Shown piece after piece: positions 1 to 10,502 of a stretch of 64,000 nt of DNA. Within the stretch, counting starts at the first letter, position 1, and every line of letters starts with the position of its first letter. The DNA is from Zymomonas mobilis subsp. pomaceae ATCC 29192 (GTDB taxonomy: Bacteria > Pseudomonadota > Alphaproteobacteria > Sphingomonadales > Sphingomonadaceae): contig NC_015709.1 in NCBI RefSeq assembly GCF_000218875.1, forward strand, positions 310,001 to 374,000. Reading direction: 5' to 3'. The translations under genes were made by a program, and so were the position numbers. The notes beneath the pieces were generated by a model. That model saw only the letters and a program-made list of their open reading frames with translations, had not been told where the DNA came from and did not search any database.

Positions 1-855
<855 letters not shown>

Positions 856-1509
856 TTACCTCGATTTTTGTTCTAAATAATCACGAATGGGCGAAAAACT
901 ACATCGGTGAAGCGGCGTAGGCCCCAATGTCCAAATAGCGTCCCGATGTTGTTTTGTGCCATATCCCATATTATGTTCCCAGCCATAACCTGGCCACCGC
1001 TGACTTTCTTCTATCATCAGATGATCGCGTTCAACTTTCGCTAGAACAGAAGCCGCTGCTATAGATAAGGAAAGCCGATCACCGCCAATAATCGTCTGCG
1101 ATGGCCATGGCCAGTCCGGTAGGTCGCATCCATCAACAAGAATACAGGCCGGTTTTATCCCTGTTTTCGTTATAAGCGCTTTTACGGCCCGCTTCATAGC
1201 CAAGAGGCTGGCCTGTCGGATGTTGATGCGATCAATATCGGCAACGTCCACCAAGGCTGTTGCATAGACGGCATGTTCATGCAGTTGATCTGACAATAAT
1301 TGGCGACGTCTAAAAGTTAGTTTTTTGGAATCATTAATTCCTACAGGAATATCTTCTTTATTAAGAAGCGCTGCCCCAGCCATAACAGGGCCAGCCAAGG
1401 GGCCTCTTCCCACTTCATCAACACCGAATACAGGGCCATCTATCGCATTTTCAAAAGCCAAATCAGGCAGAATAATCGTCTTTTTAGTTATGTTTTTAAT
1501 AGGGCTCAC
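856..1509 (-). CDS. rnhB: Ribonuclease HII
   Basis: Endonuclease that removes ribonucleotides and RNA primers from RNA:DNA hybrids in the cytoplasm. The family signature GVDEVGRGPLAGP is at residues 29-41 with catalytic D31 and E32. Further acidic residues of the DEDD set are D126 (in ILVDGCDLP) and D162 (in LAKVERDHL). Length 217 aa is normal for RNase HII. The start is GTG at 1509; no ATG occurs before the first catalytic motif. It begins 5 bp after the thiD stop, so it is probably co-transcribed with thiD and glmM. Confidence 0.93.
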   Translation of the reverse strand: MSPIKNITKKTIILPDLAFENAIDGPVFGVDEVGRGPLAGPVMAGAALLNKEDIPVGINDSKKLTFRRRQLLSDQLHEHAVYATALVDVADIDRINIRQASLLAMKRAVKALITKTGIKPACILVDGCDLPDWPWPSQTIIGGDRLSLSIAAASVLAKVERDHLMIEESQRWPGYGWEHNMGYGTKQHRDAIWTLGPTPLHRCSFSPIRDYLEQKSR

Positions 1510-1514
1510 GGTAT

Positions 1515-2366
1515 TTAATTACTTTCAAGAAACCAGCGGTCAAACGCACTAATACCAAGGGTATGACCAATAGGGCCCTGCCCCTTTCCTAAATCGGGTG
1601 CGTTTTCTAGCGCTGCCCGAACATAGGAACGGCCTCTGTTTACGGCCTCTTCCAAAGTCATCCCTTGTCCAAGAGAGGTCGCAATAGCACTCGATAAACT
1701 ACAGCCCGTGCCATGCGTATTTTCAGTTAAAATTCGCGCTCCCTGCCATTCTACTAAATGACCATCTGGCCATATCAAGCGATCAATCAGCTGTGCACCC
1801 TTGGCATGTCCCCCCTTGGCTAAAATAGGACAATCATATTTTTGAGCGAGTTTCTGTGCTGCCTCTATAATTTGAGCCCCAGAGTCCAGGATAACTTCAC
1901 CCAGAATTTCAAGCTCGGGAATATTGGGTGTAATCAGATCAGCACGGCGCATCAGTCGATCAAAAGCGGCTATCGTTTCATCATCAGCCAGATGAGAACC
2001 ACTGGTCGCTACCATAACCGGATCAAGAACAACCGGTATTTCGGGGCAACTGGCTAAACAATCAGCTACTTCCCTCGCAATGTCGCCGGAACCGATCATA
2101 CCGATTTTGATAGCAGATATACCAATATCTTCAAAAACAGCTTTGATTTGGGCAACGACAATTTCACAAGGTATCGTATGAATAGCCGTCACACCTTGGG
2201 TATTTTGGGCAGTCAGGGCTGTAATAGCTGTCATGGCATGACCGCCCAACATTGTAATGGTGCGAATATCCGCCTGAATTCCGGCACCTCCACCAGAGTC
2301 CGACCCCGCTATGCTTAAAATTCTGGCGGGTTTATCTATATCGATTTTAGGGGTTTTATGCGGCAC
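1515..2366 (-). CDS. thiD: Hydroxymethylpyrimidine/phosphomethylpyrimidine kinase ThiD
   Basis: Phosphorylates HMP and HMP-P in thiamine biosynthesis. The ribokinase-fold signature [16 protein letters not shown] opens the domain, and the anion-hole motif GTGCSLSSA is near the C-terminus; length is about 283 aa against about 266 for the family. The frame stays open upstream to an ATG at 2438, but that extension lies inside glmM, is hydrophobic and has no family resemblance. I therefore prefer the GTG at 2366, which overlaps the glmM stop by 11 bp in the manner of translational coupling. No good ribosome-binding site decides between the starts. Same strand and apparent operon as glmM and rnhB. 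Confidence 0.88.
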   Translation of the reverse strand: MPHKTPKIDIDKPARILSIAGSDSGGGAGIQADIRTITMLGGHAMTAITALTAQNTQGVTAIHTIPCEIVVAQIKAVFEDIGISAIKIGMIGSGDIAREVADCLASCPEIPVVLDPVMVATSGSHLADDETIAAFDRLMRRADLITPNIPELEILGEVILDSGAQIIEAAQKLAQKYDCPILAKGGHAKGAQLIDRLIWPDGHLVEWQGARILTENTHGTGCSLSSAIATSLGQGMTLEEAVNRGRSYVRAALENAPDLGKGQGPIGHTLGISAFDRWFLESN

Positions 2367-3693
2367 GGCGTACAGTATCACAGATATGATCGACAATATG
2401 ATGAATAAGTTCTTTATCTTCGGCTTCGGCCATAACACGGATTAAAGGTTCTGTTCCTGACTTACGAATAAGCAGTCGCCCTTTGCCATGAAGCGTTTCT
2501 TCAGCTTCAGAAATAGCCTGACAAACCGTTTCATTTTCCAAGGGTTCGCCCCCTGTATAACGAACATTTTTTAGAAGTTGCGGCATAGGATCGAATACAT
2601 GCAACAATTCGCTTGCCTTTTTCTCACTTTGGACAAGATCCGCTAGAACTTGAAGCGCGGCGACTAAGCCATCACCGGTCGTCGCATGATAAGATAAAAT
2701 AATATGGCCAGATTGTTCACCGCCGACGGTATAGCCCCCTGCCCGCATTGCCTCGACAACATGGCGATCACCTACCTTGGTACGAAGCAGATTGATACCC
2801 AGACGCGATAGATAACGTTCCAGACCCAGATTAGACATAACCGTTGCTACCACGCTATCGCCTTGTAACAAGTTACGCCGGCGCGCCGAAGTAGCAATCA
2901 GGGCCATAATTTGATCGCCATCAACGATCTGACCTTTTTCATCCACGATAATGAGACGATCCGCATCACCATCAAGTGCAATGCCTAAATCGGCACGCGT
3001 TTCAAGCACCTTGGCCTGTAAAGCAGAAGGGTCTGTCGATCCGCAATGATCATTGATGTTAAGACCATTCGGTGAAACCCCGAGGGTTACAACCTCTGCT
3101 CCTAATTCCCATAACACAGCCGGTGCTACTTGATAGGCCGCACCATTAGCGCAATCGAGCACTAGCCGTAGTTTATTCAGTTTTAAGGATTCTGGAAAGC
3201 TGGATTTCACTGCGTGAATATAACGGCCTTGGGCGTCATCAATACGTCTGGCACGCCCAATATTAGCAGGCGTCGCCAATACTGGCGGTTGATCAATGGC
3301 AGCCTCTATCGCGGCTTCATCTTCTTCTGAAAGCTTATACCCGCTGGGGCCAAATAATTTGATGCCGTTATCGTAAAACGGGTTATGACTAGCCGAAATC
3401 ATGACGCCCAAATCGGCCCGCATGGAACGGGTAAGAAGGGCGACACCCGGTGTGGGTAACGGCCCAACCAAAACGACATCCATGCCGACACTGGTAAAGC
3501 CAGCCATAAGTGCTGATTCTACCATGTAGCCAGAAAGACGCGTATCTTTTCCGATAAGGACGCGATGACGGTGGGGGCCACGGGTGAAATAAGCCCCTGC
3601 TGCTTGTCCTACCTTCATAGCGACATCGGCTGTCATTGGGGATTGGTTCGTGCAACCGCGAATACCGTCCGTTCCAAAATATTGCCGCGACAT
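2356..3693 (-). CDS. glmM: Phosphoglucosamine mutase
   Basis: Converts glucosamine-6-phosphate to glucosamine-1-phosphate for UDP-GlcNAc, feeding peptidoglycan and LPS. The catalytic phosphoserine loop [12 protein letters not shown] has S102, the Mg-binding loop DGDADR is at 241-246, a sugar loop GGEQSGH is near 330, and the C-terminal phosphate loop [14 protein letters not shown] is near 411-424. Length 445 aa is typical of GlmM. ATG start at 3693. It heads a minus-strand run with thiD and rnhB. The SASHNP plus GGEQSGH pairing favours GlmM over phosphomannomutase. Confidence 0.95.
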   Translation of the reverse strand: MSRQYFGTDGIRGCTNQSPMTADVAMKVGQAAGAYFTRGPHRHRVLIGKDTRLSGYMVESALMAGFTSVGMDVVLVGPLPTPGVALLTRSMRADLGVMISASHNPFYDNGIKLFGPSGYKLSEEDEAAIEAAIDQPPVLATPANIGRARRIDDAQGRYIHAVKSSFPESLKLNKLRLVLDCANGAAYQVAPAVLWELGAEVVTLGVSPNGLNINDHCGSTDPSALQAKVLETRADLGIALDGDADRLIIVDEKGQIVDGDQIMALIATSARRRNLLQGDSVVATVMSNLGLERYLSRLGINLLRTKVGDRHVVEAMRAGGYTVGGEQSGHIILSYHATTGDGLVAALQVLADLVQSEKKASELLHVFDPMPQLLKNVRYTGGEPLENETVCQAISEAEETLHGKGRLLIRKSGTEPLIRVMAEAEDKELIHHIVDHICDTVRRAA

Positions 3694-3745
3694 ACGCGAT
3701 TACCATCCTTTCAGATATTAATAGCTCGACTTTAAAACAGGAACC

Positions 3746-5230
3746 TTAATCCAGCCTTTCATGTAACAGACGTTTTAGAAAAGGCGAAATAAGGAGTATG
3801 ACTCCGCCAGATACAACGGAAAGCCAACCGATAGAAGAATAAACATACACAATATTGTGAAAGCCATCTTCTGCTCCCGCACTTGTTAAACGAGCAATCA
3901 GACCCGCTCCATATTCACCAAAGGCAGTTGAGAAAAACCATGTCCCGACCATTAATCCGGTCATATTGCTGGGCGATAATTTAGTAACAGCCGATAATCC
4001 GACAGGGGATAGGCACAATTCACCGATAGTGTGGCATAGATAAATCAGAAAGATGAAAAGAACAGGAACGAAACCTTGTTTTGCAGCGTAGCTACCTGCT
4101 ACCAAGACAAGAAATCCAGTACCCAGCCCAATTAACCCTAAACCGAATTTGAAAAAAGTAGACGGCTCACGGTTATATTTGCCTAAAAAAGTCCAAAGCA
4201 TAGCGGCCAAGGGCGCTAATAAAATAATATAAATCGAATTAAGCGACTGGAACATTGAGGTCGCAATCTCAATGCCAAAAATATGGCGATCCGTATAACG
4301 ATCGGTAAACATATTAAGGGATGAGCCCGCTTGTTCAAATAATGACCAGAAGGCAACGGAGCCAACCATCAAGAGTAACGCAGCAAAGAGGCGATCACGC
4401 GCTATCGAAGATAACCCTACTGCCTGCCATATAATATAGCCCACCAGAACAACGCCGATGACGCCTAATAACTGGCCAATAATCTGATGATAATGAAGCA
4501 GTAAAGCCGAAAGCATTATAGCCGCCAGCCCAAGAATATATATCCAATATTCTCGGGAAATACCGAAAATACGCTGTCTTAACAAGACAGATGAAGGCGC
4601 TTCACCTTTGCCTTTCAGAAGTGGGCGACAGACTATAAAAATAATAAGCCCGATAGCCATACCGATACCGGCAAGCCCAAAACCATAGCGCCAGCCATAT
4701 TTTTCACCGATATATCCGCACGCCAAAGGCCCCAACGCGCCCCCAAGATTGATACCCATATAAAAAATTGTGAAAGCCGCATCACGCCTTAAGTCTTGGT
4801 AATCATAAAGTGACCCGACAATGGCGGATATATTGCCCTTCAAAAAGCCTGTCCCGACAATAATAAAGGCCAGTGCTATATAAAAACAATTAACGGCCAG
4901 CGCACTACCTTCTTTGGGGCCTTCAAACCCCATTAAAAAATGACCTATCGTGATAAGAATAGCGCCATAAAGGACGGCTTTACGACCACCCAATAATTTA
5001 TCTGCAATAAAGCCGCCGATAACCGGTGTTATGTATACTAAAGAGGCATAGGATGCATAAATAGCGTAAGATTTATCATCACTAAATAAAAAATGTTTGG
5101 TCAAATAGAATATAAGAAGAGCACGCATCCCATAAAAAGAAAAACGTTCCCACATTTCGGTAAAGAACAGCAGAAATAAACCTGCTGGGTGCCCTATAAA
5201 TGTTTTTTCTGAAAGTCTGTTATTCTGCAA
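3746..5230 (-). CDS. POT/PTR2-family proton-dependent oligopeptide transporter
   Basis: Inner-membrane symporter that brings in di- and tripeptides with protons. The signature TEMWERFSFYG at residues 24-34 is the POT ExxER-FxYYG motif of helix 1, followed by about 12-14 hydrophobic segments over 494 aa; a second family motif region, FYMGINLGGALGPL, is present. The start is TTG at 5230 with an AGGGG box 7 nt upstream; no ATG or GTG is available in frame before helix 1. It lies 52 bp upstream of glmM on the same strand. Substrate range (DtpA-like or other) cannot be told from sequence. Confidence 0.88.
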   Translation of the reverse strand: MQNNRLSEKTFIGHPAGLFLLFFTEMWERFSFYGMRALLIFYLTKHFLFSDDKSYAIYASYASLVYITPVIGGFIADKLLGGRKAVLYGAILITIGHFLMGFEGPKEGSALAVNCFYIALAFIIVGTGFLKGNISAIVGSLYDYQDLRRDAAFTIFYMGINLGGALGPLACGYIGEKYGWRYGFGLAGIGMAIGLIIFIVCRPLLKGKGEAPSSVLLRQRIFGISREYWIYILGLAAIMLSALLLHYHQIIGQLLGVIGVVLVGYIIWQAVGLSSIARDRLFAALLLMVGSVAFWSLFEQAGSSLNMFTDRYTDRHIFGIEIATSMFQSLNSIYIILLAPLAAMLWTFLGKYNREPSTFFKFGLGLIGLGTGFLVLVAGSYAAKQGFVPVLFIFLIYLCHTIGELCLSPVGLSAVTKLSPSNMTGLMVGTWFFSTAFGEYGAGLIARLTSAGAEDGFHNIVYVYSSIGWLSVVSGGVILLISPFLKRLLHERLD

Positions 5231-5426
5231 TAGTCTACCCCTTGTCTCTACAAGAGAGGTAGCAAAATTGTTGTTATTTCATCCATTTTGCCCCCCTTCA
5301 AAACCCCAATTTACTTTGGAAACAGAATATCGGCTTTTTTGCAAGCGGGATTAATGCTGGGAAAGGGAACTATTGTAAAAAAATTCCGCTTTAGAAGAGA
5401 AGATATTTTCTTGTGAAGAGGTTCTC

Positions 5427-6020
5427 ATGCTTAATGATTATTCCACAGCGAAAAAGCTGTTGGCAACGCGTAGATCGGGTAAAGCCTCTCAACTGGAGGC
5501 ACCCGGCCCTTCCGAGACTGATCTGCTTTGGATCTTAGAAATAGCTATGCGTGTTCCCGATCATGGGAAATTAGCCCCTTGGCGTTTTTTCATTGTAGGG
5601 AAAAAAGAAAGAAGCGCTCTAAATGCCCTTTTTGAAGCTGCTTTAAAGGCAGAAAAACCGAATGCCGACAAAAAAAATTATGAAAAAATGAATAAACTTG
5701 CTCATTCTGCGCCTTGCTTAGTCGTTGTTCTTGCCAAGGTCGATAAGAAGAGTTCAGTTCCTATTTTTGAACAGCATTTGTCGGCGGGTGCCGCCTGTAT
5801 GAATTTATTATTAGCCGCGCATAGTCTTGGTTTTGTCGGCAATTGGTTAACGGGATGGGCTGCCTTTTCGCCTACCGTTATAAAAAGTTTTGGTGGCGAA
5901 GAAGGTGATTTAATCGCTGGTTTTATTTTTTTAGGAACAGAAGAAAAAGATATAGAGGAACGCAAGCGTCCTGATGTTAAAGATATTGTCCATAAGTGGA
6001 AATCAAAAAATAAAGAATAA
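5427..6020 (+). CDS. Nitroreductase-family FMN oxidoreductase
   Basis: Flavoprotein of the nitroreductase fold, 197 aa, close in size and layout to E. coli YdjA. The N-terminal RRSGKASQL and the segment RVPDHGKLAPWRF match the FMN-phosphate and isoalloxazine contact regions; GNWLTGWAAFSP and FLGTEE are the C-terminal family blocks. The physiological substrate is unknown for this branch; NAD(P)H-dependent reduction of quinones or nitro compounds is the family activity. ATG at 5427 with a GAAGAGG box upstream. Single-gene unit, divergent from the POT transporter and followed by a strong hairpin. Confidence 0.82.
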   Translation: MLNDYSTAKKLLATRRSGKASQLEAPGPSETDLLWILEIAMRVPDHGKLAPWRFFIVGKKERSALNALFEAALKAEKPNADKKNYEKMNKLAHSAPCLVVVLAKVDKKSSVPIFEQHLSAGAACMNLLLAAHSLGFVGNWLTGWAAFSPTVIKSFGGEEGDLIAGFIFLGTEEKDIEERKRPDVKDIVHKWKSKNKE

Positions 6021-6075
6021 AATTTAAGTACATCATATCATAATTTTTTTATTTTAAAATATTTTTATTATAAAT

Positions 6076-6104
6076 GATACGCGCCAGTATTACCGGCGCG
6101 TATC
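6076..6104. terminator. Perfect 10-bp hairpin between convergent genes
   Basis: GATACGCGCC (6076-6085) pairs with GGCGCGTATC (6095-6104) around a 9-nt loop. It sits between the convergent nitroreductase and metE genes and probably stops both, but neither side has a good U-run, so intrinsic termination is inferred from position. Confidence 0.5.
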
Positions 6105-6118
6105 GTAATGAAAAAGAA

Positions 6119-8398
6119 TTATTTTGTTTTTTCTTCTTCACGCATCTGATGAGCTGCGGCAACCATCGCCAAAAGTGATGGTTTTACTTCTTCCCAACGG
6201 CGCGTTTTAAGACCACAATCTGGATTCACCCACAGACGATCTGCCGGTAGATATTTACGGGCAAGCCGTAATAATTCTACCATTTCTTTGACAGAAGGAA
6301 TTCTGGGAGAGTGAATATCATAAACACCGGGGCCAATCTGATTTGGATATTCATAGCTTGCAAAAGCCTGTAATAATTCCATCTGAGACCGTGCCGTTTC
6401 GATGGAAAGCGCATCGGCATCCATAGCGGCAATGGAGGGCAAAATATCATTAAATTCTGAATAGCACATGTGGCTATGAATTTGTGTTTTATCCTGCACG
6501 CCAGAAGCCGTCAGGCGGAAAGATTCAACCGCCCAATCTAAATAAGTCTGCCATTCATTCCGTCGTAAAGGCAAACCTTCACGCAAAGCGGCTTCATCAA
6601 TCTGAATGATTTTAGCGCCCGCTTTTTCCAGATCGACAACCTCATCCCGAATAGCCAGCGCTAGCTGACGACAGCTTTCCGAACGGGGTTGATCATTACG
6701 GACAAATGACCAGTTTAGAATTGTCACCGGGCCCGTTAACATGCCTTTGACAGGCTTTTCGCTCTGTGCCTGAGAGAAGGCCCACCATTCAACTGTCATC
6801 GCCTTCGGACGGGTTACATCACCGAATAAAATCGGAGGACGGACACAACGAGAACCATAGCTTTGTACCCAACCATTATTGGTAAAGACAAAACCACTCA
6901 GTTGCTCGCCGAAATATTGCACCATATCATTGCGTTCGAATTCGCCATGAACCAAAACGTCAAGGCCGATTTCTTCTTGCCAATGAATAGTAGCCGCGGT
7001 TTGTTCACGCAGGAATTGCGTATAACCCGCATCATCCAATTCACCACGGCGATGCTTGGCGCGCGCCTGTCTTACTTCGGTTGTTTGGGGGAAAGAACCG
7101 ATAGTCGTGGTTGGATAAAGGGGAAGTTTTAAACCTTCCTGCTGAAGAGCGGCACGCTTTGGATAAGGGCTGAGCCGTTGTGCCATTTGCGGTGTGACGG
7201 TTGCCAAACGCTTGGCTACTTGTGGATTATGAATACGAGGCGATGAACGCCGATTCTCGGCGGCCTTAGCAGAATCCGCTAATTCCAAGGCCACTTCATT
7301 GCGACCTTTATTCAAGGCTTTCTTCAGAATTACCAGTTCTTCAAGCTTTTGATGGGCAAAAGCAAGCCATTGCGCTACTTCAGCATCAATCTTCTTTTCA
7401 GCTTTCAGATCAACTGGAACATGCAATAAAGAACAAGACGGTGCTAAGATAAGATCACGAGTTTTAGCAAGCGGCTCAACCCAATCCAAAAGGGCATCAA
7501 GATCCGTACGCCAAATATTGCGTCCATCGATAACACCAAGAGAAAGCACCAAGTCTGGACGTGCTTTTTCTAATAAGGCTTTCTGATCTTCTTTACCGCG
7601 AATGAGATCAAGATGAATACCCGAAACCGGAAGTGATAAAGCCAGATCAAGGTTATCAGCAAGGCGACCAAAATAGCTGGTCAGCATCAAAGAGGGGCCA
7701 GCTTTGGAAAGCTTATCATAGGCTTTCTTAAAGGCTGCTTTTTGTTGATCATTAAGATCTAATACCAAAGCAGGTTCATCAATCTGAACCCATTTCGCGC
7801 CCGCTTTTGCAAGACTTTCTAAAACGTCAGTATAGATCGAAATGACATCATCGAGATAATCAAAAGGATTAACATCCCGACCTTTGGCCAGACTGAGCCA
7901 TGTCACCGGCCCTAACAGGACAGGACGGGTTTCAATACCGGCGGCTTTGGCTTCGTTATATAAGTCCAAGGCCTTGGTAGAAGCCAGAGCCAGCTTTTGG
8001 CCTTTGACTAATTCGGGCACCATGTAATGATAGTTGGTATCAAACCATTTGGTCATTTCCATGGCGGTAACGCTATGATCAGCCGAGGTAGTGCCCCGTG
8101 CCATAGCGAAATAAGTAGCAAGGTCTACCTTACCCCCTTTAAAGCCATAGCGTTCTGGTACCGCGCCCAACATAGCACTTGTATCAAGCACATGATCATA
8201 GAAAGAAAAATCATTGCTTGGGATATAGTCGATACCCAGCTTATCCTGTAGCTGCCATGTTTCATGGCGCAGCTCTGCTGCGGTTTTTTCTAATTCAGCT
8301 TCACTACTACGACCGCCCCAAAAGCTTTCTAACGCAAATTTTAGTTCACGCCGAGGCCCTATTCTTGGGAAACCCAGATTAGCAACTTTAACACTCAT
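6119..8398 (-). CDS. metE: Cobalamin-independent methionine synthase MetE
   Basis: Transfers the methyl group of 5-methyltetrahydropteroyl-tri-glutamate to homocysteine, the last step of methionine synthesis, without B12. Length 759 aa is full for MetE. The zinc ligands are visible: H643 and C645 in HSHMCYSEF and C728 in NPDCGLKTR, matching H641/C643/C726 of the E. coli enzyme. N-terminal FPRIGPRRELK and central HGEFERNDMVQYFGEQ are family blocks. ATG at 8398. The gene stands alone behind a cobalamin riboswitch, so it should be shut off when B12 is available, implying a B12-dependent MetH elsewhere in the genome. Confidence 0.96.
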   Translation of the reverse strand: MSVKVANLGFPRIGPRRELKFALESFWGGRSSEAELEKTAAELRHETWQLQDKLGIDYIPSNDFSFYDHVLDTSAMLGAVPERYGFKGGKVDLATYFAMARGTTSADHSVTAMEMTKWFDTNYHYMVPELVKGQKLALASTKALDLYNEAKAAGIETRPVLLGPVTWLSLAKGRDVNPFDYLDDVISIYTDVLESLAKAGAKWVQIDEPALVLDLNDQQKAAFKKAYDKLSKAGPSLMLTSYFGRLADNLDLALSLPVSGIHLDLIRGKEDQKALLEKARPDLVLSLGVIDGRNIWRTDLDALLDWVEPLAKTRDLILAPSCSLLHVPVDLKAEKKIDAEVAQWLAFAHQKLEELVILKKALNKGRNEVALELADSAKAAENRRSSPRIHNPQVAKRLATVTPQMAQRLSPYPKRAALQQEGLKLPLYPTTTIGSFPQTTEVRQARAKHRRGELDDAGYTQFLREQTAATIHWQEEIGLDVLVHGEFERNDMVQYFGEQLSGFVFTNNGWVQSYGSRCVRPPILFGDVTRPKAMTVEWWAFSQAQSEKPVKGMLTGPVTILNWSFVRNDQPRSESCRQLALAIRDEVVDLEKAGAKIIQIDEAALREGLPLRRNEWQTYLDWAVESFRLTASGVQDKTQIHSHMCYSEFNDILPSIAAMDADALSIETARSQMELLQAFASYEYPNQIGPGVYDIHSPRIPSVKEMVELLRLARKYLPADRLWVNPDCGLKTRRWEEVKPSLLAMVAAAHQMREEEKTK

Positions 8399-8469
8399 TT
8401 CTCTTCAACCCCGAAAAGAAGCTGATTTCTGGAAACGCCTTTTCAGCCTTCCAAAAGCAGCGGATGGAT

Positions 8470-8655
8470 AACAGGGTTAAGGCAGGTCTCCTGACTTACA
8501 GATCATCACCTAAGATCAACCTTCCCGATATTACTATCAGTGGTAAAAATGATCCTGGCTACCTGTTTACAGTTGCGGGGGCAGCACCGGCTTTGGATTT
8601 TTCCGCACCGATTTCCCTCTTAGCTTTGTAACACGTACAAAGAACCTTAATCCTT
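8470..8655 (-). promoter_or_regulatory. Cobalamin (B12) riboswitch in the metE leader
   Basis: On the minus strand the leader contains the conserved core GCCGGTGCTGCCCCCGCAAC and a B12 box GTAAGTCAGGAGACCTGCC (about 8481-8499 on the plus strand). A closing P1 helix pairs TTAAGG (8645-8650) with CCTTAA (8477-8482). The element ends about 80 nt before the metE ATG. Known members repress the downstream gene when adenosylcobalamin binds. The expression platform (terminator or RBS occlusion) is not clear. Confidence 0.93.
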
Positions 8656-8837
8656 CTTCTTGCTCACCGATCATGAACCAAAGGTCAAGCTAAATATAAA
8701 GATGTGTTTATATGTTTATTTTTTGATTAGTTTATTTTTTGCGTTCGGCTTCCCTATTAAGGTGCCGAAAAGATAGATTTTTCCGCCAAAAAGGGAGAAA
8801 GCTTGCAGAACATAGCGTCACAAGCTAGCCCAATCGA

Positions 8838-9812
8838 ATGAATGCATTTTCTTCACGCTTGGGAACTGTCGTTCGCCCCTGTGACGAGGCTGGCATAAAA
8901 GAAGCCGTTTCGCTGATTCGATCAGGCTTACCTGTCGCGGTGCCGACCGAGACCGTTTATGGTCTGGCTGCGGATGCCGCTTCTAACGAGGCTGTGGCTC
9001 GTATTTATCAGGCAAAAGGCCGCCCTTCTTTTAATCCGCTTATTGTTCATGTTGCCGATATTGAACAGGCGTTGTCCATTGCCGCATTCAGTGAAGAAAC
9101 CCTAAAAATAGCACAATTATTTTGGCCGGGCCCGCTCACCATGGTGCTTCCTTTGAAAAAAGAAGCCCCCATTGCCTCTATCGTTACAGCCGGATTAAAG
9201 CGTGTAGCGATTAGAATGCCTTCGCATCCTGTTATGCGCGCTTTAATCCTGTCTTCCCGTTGTCTATTAGCGGCCCCCTCTGCCAATAAAAGTGGTGCGA
9301 TCAGTCCTACTTCTGCCCAGCATGTCAAAAACTCTTTGGATGGACGTATTCCGCTTATTCTTGATGGAGGTCTCACCGAAGATGGCCTTGAATCGACCAT
9401 TATTGCGCCAGAGAACGACAAAATACATCTGTTGCGTTATGGACCGATTACGATTGAAGCGTTGAAAAAGGCGACTGCCTTACCGATTGTAGAGACCCAT
9501 AAAGAAAATAGTACCTCTCACCCTATTGAAGCGCCGGGACAATTGAGCAGCCATTATGCGCCCCATCAGCCCGTTAAATTAGAGGTAGAAGTCAAGCAAC
9601 CAGATGAATGGCATATCGGTTTTGGTAAAATTGAGGGCGACGATAATCTTTCATTCACAGGCGATTTGGTCGAGGCGGCGGCGCATTTATTTGCAGCCCT
9701 TCATCGCGCTGAAGCCAGCGGGTGCCGTCAAATCGTGATAGCCCCTATTCCAGACCACGGCATAGGACGGGCTATTAACGATCGCCTGAGACGCGCCGCC
9801 GCACCTCGTTAA
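8838..9812 (+). CDS. L-threonylcarbamoyladenylate synthase (Sua5/YrdC/TsaC family)
   Basis: Makes threonylcarbamoyl-AMP from threonine, bicarbonate and ATP for the t6A37 modification of ANN-decoding tRNAs. Residues 1-210 are a YrdC domain: PTETVYGLAADA, KGRPSFNPLIVHV and PSANKSG are visible binding-site blocks. A further ~110 residues, starting after the linker APGQLSSHYAPHQP, form the C-terminal Sua5 domain, so this is the long (324 aa) Sua5 type, not the short TsaC. ATG at 8838. Its upstream region is shared with the divergent metE riboswitch leader. It converges with msrA. Confidence 0.92.
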   Translation: MNAFSSRLGTVVRPCDEAGIKEAVSLIRSGLPVAVPTETVYGLAADAASNEAVARIYQAKGRPSFNPLIVHVADIEQALSIAAFSEETLKIAQLFWPGPLTMVLPLKKEAPIASIVTAGLKRVAIRMPSHPVMRALILSSRCLLAAPSANKSGAISPTSAQHVKNSLDGRIPLILDGGLTEDGLESTIIAPENDKIHLLRYGPITIEALKKATALPIVETHKENSTSHPIEAPGQLSSHYAPHQPVKLEVEVKQPDEWHIGFGKIEGDDNLSFTGDLVEAAAHLFAALHRAEASGCRQIVIAPIPDHGIGRAINDRLRRAAAPR

Positions 9813-9836
9813 AAAAAACAAGAATGTAATCCAAGC

Positions 9837-10379
9837 CTATGAAGAAGATTTATTTTTTAGTCTTGCGGCATAGCTTTTTCGGAATTTGGCTAATTTAGGG
9901 GCGATTACAGTTACGCAATAGGCGTTACTACTACCTTGTTTTTCAAAGTAATCTTGATGATAGGATTCAGCGGGATAAAAAGTTGAGGATGATTCAATCG
10001 TGGTTACCACAGGCTTTTTATTGTGTGCTTGGGCTCTTACGACAGCATCTTGTGCCTCGTGTTCTTGCTGCTTGTTAAGGGTAAAAATAGCCGAACGGTA
10101 TTGCGTGCCAACGTCAGCACCTTGCTGATTAAGTTGGGTCGCATCATGGATATTAAAGAATATATCTAAAATATCGGCATAGCGAATTTTTTCAGGATCG
10201 AAAGATAATCGAATGGCCTCTGCATGCCCCGTTGTGCCTTGGCAGACCTGTTTATAATCAGGATGGGCTATATTTCCACCGATATAGCCACTTTCTACGG
10301 AAGATATACCTATTACGTCTTTAAAAATGGCTTCTACACACCAAAAACAGCCACCGGCTAATATTGCTTCTTCTATCAT
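9837..10379 (-). CDS. msrA: Peptide methionine-S-sulfoxide reductase MsrA
   Basis: Repairs oxidised methionine (S-sulfoxide) in proteins using thioredoxin. The catalytic motif GGCFWCVEAIF at residues 9-19 places the nucleophilic cysteine at C11; a resolving cysteine candidate is in SSNAYCVTVIAPK near the C-terminus. The family blocks GYIGG, GTTGHAEA and QYRSAIF are present. Length 180 aa is normal. ATG at 10379. It lies downstream of eda on the same strand but is separated from it by a strong bidirectional terminator, so it has its own promoter. Confidence 0.94.
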   Translation of the reverse strand: MIEEAILAGGCFWCVEAIFKDVIGISSVESGYIGGNIAHPDYKQVCQGTTGHAEAIRLSFDPEKIRYADILDIFFNIHDATQLNQQGADVGTQYRSAIFTLNKQQEHEAQDAVVRAQAHNKKPVVTTIESSSTFYPAESYHQDYFEKQGSSNAYCVTVIAPKLAKFRKSYAARLKNKSSS

Positions 10380-10450
10380 AGAGAAGAAAACGGCCTGATT
10401 CTAAAAAAGTTTCGGAATAGTCCGATCCGTTTTGATAGGCCCATAAATGC

Positions 10451-10483
10451 AAAACGCCACCTGTTCAGCACAAGTGGCGTTTT
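10451..10483. terminator. Bidirectional terminator after eda
   Basis: AAAACGCCAC (10451-10460) pairs with GTGGCGTTTT (10474-10483) around a 13-nt loop, with an A-run and T-run on the two flanks. It lies 19 bp past the eda stop and upstream of msrA. It should stop eda transcription, which is expected to be heavy in an Entner-Doudoroff organism. Confidence 0.85.
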
Positions 10484-10502
10484 AAAGCAATCTGTGACGC
10501 TA

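Noticed and set aside
2367..2438. N-terminal extension of ThiD to ATG 2438
   Set aside because: The added residues lie in the glmM coding region, are hydrophobic and do not fit the ThiD family.
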